Shown here piece by piece: positions 1 through 6,265 of a DNA stretch of 8,514 nucleotides. Every line of letters starts with the position of its first letter. The stretch's first letter is position 1. Under the pieces are notes generated by a model. It saw nothing but the letters and a program-made list of their open reading frames with translations. It searched no databases and was not told where the DNA came from. This DNA comes from Deltaproteobacteria bacterium RIFCSPHIGHO2_02_FULL_40_11 (GTDB taxonomy: Bacteria; Bdellovibrionota; JACOXK01; 2-02-FULL-40-11). A program made the translations under genes and the position numbers. The DNA lies in contig MGRI01000035.1 of assembly GCA_001798105.1 (NCBI GenBank), positions 1 to 8,514 of the forward strand, written 5' to 3'.

Positions 1-1248
1 ATTGGACAAGCAGAAGTTCTCTTCGACCAAGAGCGAGAAAATATTCAAAATCAGTTAAGAAGTTATGAAATGACTTTGGCTGAAGCAAAAATGAATTTTA
101 GAGAATTTAAAAATGATTGCAGCAGAATGGAATCTGAGAGGCTGGAATCAAAAGAACTCATGGAGAAACAGTGTTTCCCTTCCAAACGAGATATTGCTCA
201 ATATGAAGCTTTGGGAATACCCATCGAAGAATTTCAACGTAGTTGTGAGCAGTGGAAACGAATCTATCAAGACAGATTCAATGCCCATGTATCAAGAGGA
301 TGTGTTGATCCAGAGGCTTTAGAAATTGTAAATTTACAACATGCAAAAGAAGAATATCAAATTGCAAAAAAAACAAAAGAAGATGAAAACAGAGCTACCT
401 TTAATGAAAGAACACAACGCGCTCTTGCAAATAAAGAAAATTGTCTAAATTCTACCTTCGACCTAAACTGTAATGTTCCTACTTTTACAATCCCAGAAAG
501 TATGGAAGCCCCTGACAGTCTTACAACACACTTAACTTTAGCAAAAGAAACCATACGAAATTTAGATAACGATACGTCCTGTGAAGAAGAAACCAAAGAA
601 GAGGAGGAAGAAGTTGTTGTTGAAGATAACCAAGAATCCACACAGCCCCCCACACCTGAAGACACAACTCACTCCCTCATTTCCGCCCCCTTTAATGTTA
701 CTTTTTCACCTAAAGCATGCTACTACAGCGCCGCAGGATTTGAATTTGGGGGAGGATATTTTTATAACGACGGCAGTAAAGCTATACCTCCGATACCAAC
801 CGAAGTTACATATCAATTTCAACCGGGGGGAGGGCATACATGCTTAGATTGTGAAGTTGAAGAAGAAGGAGGCCAATTAAAAATCTTAACAGCACGCAAT
901 GTATGTAAGAAAACAACATCTACCGACGATGGTGCCGATTATTTATACGGTAACGATGAATATCAAATGATAGATATATCTCAATTTGGCATTCCTTCCC
1001 TTTCTCTTTCAATCAATCAATCAGGACGTATAGAAGTACCCGCATCCGTTTCCCTCCATGGCGTCATTAGCGTACAAGACACCCCAATAGGGGGCAGATG
1101 TGACACTTACGCTGTATTTAACGGGACAGTACATAAACGCACCTATACCTATGGTGAAAAGATAATGAGCTGTACCTATGAATCTTCTTATATTTGGGAT
1201 TCGGATGACAGCAAACTTCGATATTTCAAAGAAGAATTCAAACCGTAA
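1..1248 (+). CDS. Exported coiled-coil protein with cysteine-rich C-terminal domain, 5'-partial; paralogue of the next gene
   Basis: The frame is open from the first base, so the gene starts upstream of the window; 415 codons are visible before TAA at 1246-1248. An internal ATG at 70 is unlikely to be the start because the homology to the next gene runs through it. Numbering from the first visible codon, residues 1-150 are charged coiled coil with cysteines at 40, 58, 82, 101 and 148. Cys194 opens an acidic linker (CEEET, then a run of Glu, then a Pro/Thr stretch), and residues 230-415 form a beta-type domain with cysteines at 240, 281, 284 (CxxC), 302, 367 and 391. The next gene has the same order of parts, with exact spacing for C40-C58 and C82-C101 (its C786-C804 and C813-C832) and for the CxxC pair. 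By analogy the missing N-terminus probably carries an export signal, perhaps a lipobox. The cysteines fit disulfides in an oxidising compartment. The family is not recognised and no enzymatic motif is visible. Confidence 0.9.
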   Translation: MGQAEVLFDQERENIQNQLRSYEMTLAEAKMNFREFKNDCSRMESERLESKELMEKQCFPSKRDIAQYEALGIPIEEFQRSCEQWKRIYQDRFNAHVSRGCVDPEALEIVNLQHAKEEYQIAKKTKEDENRATFNERTQRALANKENCLNSTFDLNCNVPTFTIPESMEAPDSLTTHLTLAKETIRNLDNDTSCEEETKEEEEEVVVEDNQESTQPPTPEDTTHSLISAPFNVTFSPKACYYSAAGFEFGGGYFYNDGSKAIPPIPTEVTYQFQPGGGHTCLDCEVEEEGGQLKILTARNVCKKTTSTDDGADYLYGNDEYQMIDISQFGIPSLSLSINQSGRIEVPASVSLHGVISVQDTPIGGRCDTYAVFNGTVHKRTYTYGEKIMSCTYESSYIWDSDDSKLRYFKEEFKP

Positions 1249-1252
1249 GAGG
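1247..1252 (+). promoter_or_regulatory. Ribosome binding site of the coiled-coil lipoprotein gene
   Basis: AAGAGG lies 7 nt before the ATG at 1260 and overlaps the TAA stop of the preceding gene. This favours ATG 1260 over the in-frame ATG at 1269, for which the spacing would be 16 nt. The overlap with the stop codon suggests translational coupling of the two genes. Confidence 0.6.
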
Positions 1253-1259
1253 TTTTATC

Positions 1260-4200
1260 ATGGAACGTATGCTGAAAAGATTCGAAATATTTGTAAAAAA
1301 ATCGCTCCTTATTGGAAGTAGCTGCATCTTCATCACCGCATGCGGTGGTGGCGGAGGTGGGGGTGGAAGTGGAGACTCATCCGTAACACAAACTTCTCCC
1401 TCTCAAGAAACACAAATTGTACCCTCTGACATAGATCAAGAAAAACTTCAAGAATCAGTAACAGAAATACAAGCTCTCTCTTTTGAGGATCTTAAAGAGT
1501 ACTTTCCATCGAAAACCGATTCATTGACACGAGATCAAGCCAATACACTTATCGATGCGTATTCAAAAGACAAGGGGAAAACATTCTCAACCCCTGAACG
1601 TGAATATTTGATTCAGAAAATTTTTGGGAACGGTCTGGCCGTGGGAACCTTTTTTGACACGACTCCTTTTTTTCAAAAACATATTTCAGAAAATACTCAA
1701 AATAAGATTTCAGATATTCAAAAGAAGATTTCAGAAATGAGCGGCTCAGAGATAGAAAATCTAGATTTTTCAGATTTTACGCCTCTTTCTGAAGATGAAC
1801 AAACACAAATACTGAATACATTGAAGACTATTTCTAAAAACCTGCCCACACAGCACGGCATTTTGGATCGCAACGCTGATGGCGTCATTGATTTTAAAGA
1901 TTTCTTAAACATTTTAAAACCTCGTTTTTTTTCAACACTTACATCCCAAGAGATTGAAAATCTTTACTCTTACTGGCGGTATTTTGTAGATCTTAAAAAC
2001 GATGCGACATTTAAAAATTTAATGTGGCCGAACCAAAATGGCATTCAGCCTCCCATTGTCATTCAACCTGTTCAGCAAAAGAAAAAAAGAGTTCTGGTTT
2101 TAAATTTTCAAGGACAGTTGGGGCTTAAAAATATATCTGTAAGTGAAGCCGTTTCTTTTTTAGAGGCTCAAAAACAAAAATACACACTAGATGTCGATTT
2201 AAATACCTATAACAAAGCTATTTATAAAACTGTGTATCTGCCACCCAATGCCCCATCTGACACAGCAGATATGATGATCGATCAAGTGGCCATTTCTTAC
2301 CCAGAGTTCGAAACCCAGGCCGAACCTCAGATTCTACTTTATATTAAAGATGTAGAGCAAAATCCTCTAAACGAGGGAGCCTTGATTTTAACCCCCACTG
2401 TTTATGTAAGATTTCTAGAAAATCATACTTCAGGCCATTTCTTAAAAACCCCTTTTATTTCAAAAGCATATGCACAAGAAGACGTTCTGGGGAGTGGCGT
2501 AGAACTTACAGAAAAACAAATAAACTCTGCAAATAACATTATTAATATTTTACTGGAAGAGGGTGAAATTAAAGGAAGTGAAGCGGCCGTTGCGAATTTT
2601 AAGGAAGCCATGGAAAACGCAGATAATAATTTTGTAGAAGACACGATTGTTGAGATTGATACGGCCATGCAAGAAATTTTCTCTCAACAAGCCCGTTTGA
2701 TGGAGGAAAATTCAGTTTGCGAAACAGTAGACCTCACCAATGCTGAAGATATTTGTACATTATACAAAGATTTGTCTGCGCTCACAAAACTAAGATCTAG
2801 AATTGTAGCCTTATACCACCAACTATCGATGGATCTTTTTATAGCAATGCCTGATCTCAAATATGCAGAAGAAAAAGAAGAAAGGATGTTAAAAAATGGA
2901 ACAACCTATGAAGATACAAACTATTTAGCAATAACCACTGCCATTGCAGCCATCAATGCGATTATCACAGTGGCAGCGATTATCCCTAAAATTTCAATGT
3001 TGGTTGCCGAAGGAGCAACAAAAGCTGCAATACTTGCAGGTGTCAAATTTGGGCTCATCGTTAAAACGATAGATCTCGCTGTCTCATTGTTGAATTTTGC
3101 GCATGATAAATGGATCCAAGTCTTTGGGAGTTCAATAGCCACAAATAGCATTCTAAAGCTTATTGATGTCTTAAATGCAGCAAAAGTAAAAACTCCAGAG
3201 CATATCAGTACATTAGGGGGTATCAGCGGGGGTATCGGATTAGGTATCATTCAAAATATGGTCGACGACATTCATGATCAGATGATCAAAGAGTTTGAAA
3301 AGAATTTGAGTGAGACCAATGCAAAAGCTGCTGAACTTCGCACCTTAATTATTCAGTCAACGCTGCTCAGAGAATATACCAAACGTAGACTGAATGACAT
3401 AGACCTAAAAATTAAAGAAGTAGAAGCCGCTATACAACGTAGACAAGAATTTTCTGTGGATATACGTCTGGCGCGCAAACAAGAATATGAAAACCGCGTG
3501 GAAACCCTTAAAAACCAATACGAAGCAGATATCGAGAAAGAAAAAGAAATTGCCCTGGGATTTGAAGAAGATCTCAAACAGGCTCAAACAGAATATGATA
3601 AATTTAAGTCAGAATGTGACCATCAAAAATTCAAAGTAAACCTGGCGCACGATTCTGTGAAAACGGCCTGTATTGAAATGTTTGATGCAGATACGTGCAC
3701 TAAAAGAATACAAAGAGAAGATGATGAAATAGAAACGTATACGCGAATGGGTTGCACCAACAAAGATGCACCCGCCCTTAAAAACTTTGAGGAATCTTTA
3801 AAAGATTATCAAGCAGCAGAATCTCAGATGAAAGAAAATATAAAAACACTTGAAGAAAACCTACAGAAAGATTTAGGTGACGCGCGTAAAAGTTTGGATC
3901 AAGCTCTTGCAGCAACACAGATAAACTGTAATACCGAGCTTTCGGAATCTATTCTTTCCGTTTCCAAACTTCCTGTCCTAAAAGCACAGGCATTATGGGA
4001 AAGTGCAAACGAAACGCAGGGAATTATCAAAGAGTTAAAAATAGAGTGCGAAGAAGAAACTGAAAAAGAGGAAGAACCCCCCGCTGAAGAAGAATCTAGC
4101 ATTAAGCCGATGACATTTACATTATACCCTGATCAAAAATCTGAATGTAAAATTCTACCATCCATTACAGTTGAGATAGATGCCCAAGGCAATGTCATGT

Positions 4201-4634
4201 GTACAAATTGTTCAAAAATAACTCATGAAGTCATAAGAGAACAATGGTCTCCAGATATGGCTAACGTCTCTGCCTCTCGCAAAACCATCAGTTGTAATAC
4301 TACAGAAACTGGACATGGATCTAAAGGTTGGGGACAGCCAGAAATTACAAAAATAGAATTTAGTCTCGATGGTACACTCAGTGATACTCCCATCATATCT
4401 GAGGATAAATTTGCAATAATGGTTTCTGTAACAGGCAGAATACGACAAGAGGATCAGACGGAGTATTGTGACATAAGTATTTTGCAGAATCTCTGGGGCT
4501 CCGAATACTGGGGCAGGCCAAACTTGCTCTATGTAAACTATCATTACAACACTTGCAACACTTCGCTTTACTATAAGATCCCTTTATCTGAAACGCCAGA
4601 TCCACACAGCTTAAGAAGATTGTTTGAAAAGTGA
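1260..4634 (+). CDS. Large poly-Gly-tethered lipoprotein with EF-hand-like loop, hydrophobic segments and cysteine-framed coiled coil
   Basis: The protein has 1124 residues. The N-terminus is a lipoprotein signal peptide (basic start, hydrophobic core, lipobox ITAC with Cys28 as the lipidated residue) followed by eight glycines (29-36). Gly at +2 gives no inner-membrane retention signal under the Lol rule, so an outer-membrane or surface site is likely. Residues 50-255 are mostly helical and contain one EF-hand-like loop, D203-R-N-A-D-G-V-I-D-F-K-D214. After a Pro/Gln linker (260-275) comes a beta-rich stretch to about 400. Helices follow, then two hydrophobic segments (555-575 and 589-614) and a Gly-rich patch (652-662). 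A long coiled coil (about 671-885) carries cysteines at 786, 804, 813, 832 and 890. An acidic linker starts at Cys930. The C-terminal domain (948-1124) has cysteines at 963, 981, 984, 1012, 1070 and 1099. From residue 747 on it is paralogous to the preceding gene, 11 nt upstream and probably in the same operon. Function unknown. The layout could suit a membrane-inserting helical protein or a long envelope tether; neither is proven. Confidence 0.93.
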   Translation: MERMLKRFEIFVKKSLLIGSSCIFITACGGGGGGGGSGDSSVTQTSPSQETQIVPSDIDQEKLQESVTEIQALSFEDLKEYFPSKTDSLTRDQANTLIDAYSKDKGKTFSTPEREYLIQKIFGNGLAVGTFFDTTPFFQKHISENTQNKISDIQKKISEMSGSEIENLDFSDFTPLSEDEQTQILNTLKTISKNLPTQHGILDRNADGVIDFKDFLNILKPRFFSTLTSQEIENLYSYWRYFVDLKNDATFKNLMWPNQNGIQPPIVIQPVQQKKKRVLVLNFQGQLGLKNISVSEAVSFLEAQKQKYTLDVDLNTYNKAIYKTVYLPPNAPSDTADMMIDQVAISYPEFETQAEPQILLYIKDVEQNPLNEGALILTPTVYVRFLENHTSGHFLKTPFISKAYAQEDVLGSGVELTEKQINSANNIINILLEEGEIKGSEAAVANFKEAMENADNNFVEDTIVEIDTAMQEIFSQQARLMEENSVCETVDLTNAEDICTLYKDLSALTKLRSRIVALYHQLSMDLFIAMPDLKYAEEKEERMLKNGTTYEDTNYLAITTAIAAINAIITVAAIIPKISMLVAEGATKAAILAGVKFGLIVKTIDLAVSLLNFAHDKWIQVFGSSIATNSILKLIDVLNAAKVKTPEHISTLGGISGGIGLGIIQNMVDDIHDQMIKEFEKNLSETNAKAAELRTLIIQSTLLREYTKRRLNDIDLKIKEVEAAIQRRQEFSVDIRLARKQEYENRVETLKNQYEADIEKEKEIALGFEEDLKQAQTEYDKFKSECDHQKFKVNLAHDSVKTACIEMFDADTCTKRIQREDDEIETYTRMGCTNKDAPALKNFEESLKDYQAAESQMKENIKTLEENLQKDLGDARKSLDQALAATQINCNTELSESILSVSKLPVLKAQALWESANETQGIIKELKIECEEETEKEEEPPAEEESSIKPMTFTLYPDQKSECKILPSITVEIDAQGNVMCTNCSKITHEVIREQWSPDMANVSASRKTISCNTTETGHGSKGWGQPEITKIEFSLDGTLSDTPIISEDKFAIMVSVTGRIRQEDQTEYCDISILQNLWGSEYWGRPNLLYVNYHYNTCNTSLYYKIPLSETPDPHSLRRLFEK
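1262..1291 (+). repeat. Direct repeat copy 1: shared lipoprotein-leader start
   Basis: These 30 nt match 6236-6265 with one mismatch (G1284 against A6258); the first 22 nt are identical. The repeat begins inside the ATG of this gene (1260-1262) and runs through GGAACGT, a second in-frame ATG at 1269 and the first codons of the signal peptide. The similarity continues more weakly to the lipobox and Gly8 tract. Confidence 0.9.
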
Positions 4635-4707
4635 AAATCGCGAATTATCTATCTTCGAGGCCCAGCACTGAAATTAAAGTTTTCTTGATTTTGAACCGAT
4701 AAATTGT

Positions 4708-4714
4708 GGGAGGA
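4708..4714 (+). promoter_or_regulatory. Strong Shine-Dalgarno that fixes a TTG start
   Basis: GGGAGGA sits 4 nt before the TTG at 4719. The reading frame is open further upstream, with another TTG at 4704, but that start would put this near-perfect ribosome site inside the gene and add residues in front of an otherwise normal signal peptide. TTG 4719 is therefore preferred. Confidence 0.8.
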
Positions 4715-4718
4715 CAAG

Positions 4719-6149
4719 TTGAAACCCACAATCCAATTTCTAGCTTTAATGCTATTTTTTTTAAGTTTCCCCTATCTGGGGGCCCAGGAAGAAAAATCGT
4801 GTGCCCCTGAAGACTTACAGGCATTCGATGATATCGAACAAGTCGCAAAAGATATATTGATTGCCAGTTTATCCGAAATGTCTTCGCCAGAAGAAAAAAC
4901 CAATGCCATTTGGGCATATTTTATGAATCACAAAGACGATGTAGATACTTTCACCCTTAAACAAAATTTACGCATGATGTTCTTTTTTTCAGAAGACCAT
5001 GCACCCGAAACATTAAAGCCCCTGATCCGAAAAGTTTTAGAAAGCGAAGATCCCAATCCCGACGAAAACAAACTGGCCTATCAAAGACATCTCATGCTCC
5101 GTACCATTGCCATTGAAAGGGGGGAAGAATTCTCAGAATTTTATCCTCTCTTTAAAACACGGCTTATGAATTATAAACCACGTGTTTTTAAATCAGGCGC
5201 ACTGGAACCCAATGAGGTAAAAGAATTTCGAGCACTCCTCATTGCTGTCTCTCGAAATCCAGAAAGTAGCTGGATTGCAAAACAAGTTTTAGACGGGGAG
5301 TACATGGGGCCCGATTCATTTTATGCCGCACGAAAAAGTCAGATTTCAGATTTAAAAGAAAGAGAGAAACCTTTTTTACAAAAAGCTCAAGAATACTTTA
5401 ATCAGGCTAAGGCAGACCCCGCGCATGCAGTTCAACTCAATAGCCAGGGCTTTGCTGAAAAGCATCAGGCAGAGATGCTTCGAATCCAGTATCAAAACTT
5501 AGAAAGGGATAACGCGCGCATTGAAAACCATACAAAACTCTTTTTAAAGCCAGATTTCTTTTTGAGTGGCATTGTTCGATCTTTGGCTTTTGATCCACAA
5601 CAAAAAGAAAAAGTTGTGCCCTATTTAAACCATTCCAATCCATCTTTCCGGGTGGGTGCCATTACAGGCCTGGCCTCTCATCCTCAAAACTGGCCAGAGC
5701 TTCGAAAATATTTATCTGATAAAAATCCAGATATTCAAAGGGCAAGCATCGGCGCACTCAAAAACGACCCTCAAGCGTGGCCTCAAATCCTCCCCTATTT
5801 AAATTCTGATCATTTTGATTTAAAAGAAGCCGTAACAACTTCTTTTTATCAAACCCATTTAACAACGGAAATTGATCCTTATTTACCAACGCTTTTAAAG
5901 AGTTCATACAGTTTAGATTCTAATGCTTCGAATGACCCAAATGTTTCTTTTGAGCAGCGACGACAACGTGCATTTGTTCGAAAGCGTTTAGCGCAAATCA
6001 ATAAAGACTTTCCAAATTTATCTACAGAACAAATACAATCCATACGAACAACAGCCGAGCAATTACAAACCATTATTCAGGGGCAACTTTCATCTGAAGA
6101 TACCTTTGCTACCTTAATCCACCGTGAATTAGAAAAAATACTTAAATAA
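4719..6149 (+). CDS. Secreted (periplasmic) HEAT-repeat-like protein
   Basis: The protein has 476 residues from the TTG start; TAA is at 6147-6149. Residues 1-22 form a classical signal peptide: Lys2, a hydrophobic core at 5-20, and a likely cleavage after Gly-Ala at 21-22. There is no lipobox cysteine at the cleavage site, so the mature protein is probably soluble in the periplasm or secreted. The mature chain is predicted to be almost wholly helical. Residues 280-395 contain about three tandem helical-pair units of roughly 30 residues with a repeating 'P-x-L-x-x-Y-L-x-(D/H/S)-x-(N/D)-P-x-(I/F/L)-(Q/R/K)' pattern and short Asp/His-Pro-Gln-(A/N)-Trp turns, which is typical of HEAT or PBS-type repeats. 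These usually act as protein-binding scaffolds. The N-terminal 250 residues are helical with no recognised family, and the charged stretch near 205-270 may be coiled. It lies 84 nt after the lipoprotein gene with no convincing terminator between them, so cotranscription is plausible. It may bind one of the neighbouring envelope proteins; that is inference. Confidence 0.9.
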   Translation: MKPTIQFLALMLFFLSFPYLGAQEEKSCAPEDLQAFDDIEQVAKDILIASLSEMSSPEEKTNAIWAYFMNHKDDVDTFTLKQNLRMMFFFSEDHAPETLKPLIRKVLESEDPNPDENKLAYQRHLMLRTIAIERGEEFSEFYPLFKTRLMNYKPRVFKSGALEPNEVKEFRALLIAVSRNPESSWIAKQVLDGEYMGPDSFYAARKSQISDLKEREKPFLQKAQEYFNQAKADPAHAVQLNSQGFAEKHQAEMLRIQYQNLERDNARIENHTKLFLKPDFFLSGIVRSLAFDPQQKEKVVPYLNHSNPSFRVGAITGLASHPQNWPELRKYLSDKNPDIQRASIGALKNDPQAWPQILPYLNSDHFDLKEAVTTSFYQTHLTTEIDPYLPTLLKSSYSLDSNASNDPNVSFEQRRQRAFVRKRLAQINKDFPNLSTEQIQSIRTTAEQLQTIIQGQLSSEDTFATLIHRELEKILK

Positions 6150-6159
6150 ATTCTCATCC

Positions 6160-6189
6160 AATTTTAATCTAAAATTTTCTTCCTTTTTC
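6160..6189 (+). terminator. Possible weak terminator: AT-only hairpin plus T-rich tail
   Basis: AATTTTA (6160-6166) and TAAAATT (6170-6176) form a perfect 7-bp stem with a 3-nt loop, 10 nt after the stop of the HEAT-repeat gene. It is followed by a pyrimidine tail ending in five T (6177-6189). The stem has no G-C pair, so it would be weak. It may be a chance product of AT-rich intergenic sequence. Confidence 0.3.
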
Positions 6190-6197
6190 GAAATTTG

Positions 6198-6206
6198 TGG
6201 TAAAAT
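6198..6206 (+). promoter_or_regulatory. Possible extended -10 promoter for the PEGA lipoprotein gene
   Basis: TGGTAAAAT matches the extended -10 form TGnTATAAT with one mismatch in the hexamer. There is no good -35 box at the usual distance upstream (best is TTCTTC at 6177-6182, with an 18-nt spacer). Transcription from here would start near 6213 and leave a leader of about 30 nt before the ATG at 6243. In AT-rich DNA such matches are common, so the call is tentative. Confidence 0.35.
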
Positions 6207-6235
6207 AATAGTATCTCATATTTTTAAAACTTTAC

Positions 6236-6265
6236 GGAACGTATGCTGAAAAGATTCAAAATATT
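6236..6265 (+). repeat. Direct repeat copy 2: shared lipoprotein-leader start
   Basis: This is the partner of 1262-1291, with one mismatch in 30 nt. Here the codon in the place of the first ATG of the other gene is ACG (6234-6236), so only the second ATG (6243) can serve as a normal start. The GGA at 6236-6238, 4 nt before that ATG, is the only purine-rich element available as a ribosome site. Confidence 0.9.

Noticed and set aside
70..72. ATG at 70 as start of the first gene
   Set aside because: The frame is open to base 1 and the paralogous alignment continues upstream without a break, so this is an internal methionine.
1344..1367. GGN tract as a phase-variable microsatellite
   Set aside because: Codons are mixed (ggt, ggc, gga, ggg) rather than a pure repeat, which makes slippage unlikely.
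2460..2480. Internal SKAYAQE sequence resembling a signal peptidase I site
   Set aside because: It lies at residue 401 of a lipoprotein that already has a lipobox, and the preceding residues do not form a proper hydrophobic core.
2921..3250. Minus-strand open frame of 109 codons with hydrophobic stretches
   Set aside because: Its hydrophobicity mirrors the Ala/Ile-rich segment of the + strand gene on the opposite strand; no independent evidence for a gene.
4212..4544. Minus-strand open frame of 110 codons
   Set aside because: It lies wholly inside the conserved cysteine domain of the + strand lipoprotein gene, has no ribosome site or recognisable product, and is best seen as a shadow.
4624..4651. 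TTGAAA and TATCTA as a promoter for the HEAT-repeat gene
   Set aside because: The -10 matches the consensus at only three positions and the -35 lies inside the preceding gene; too weak to report as a site.
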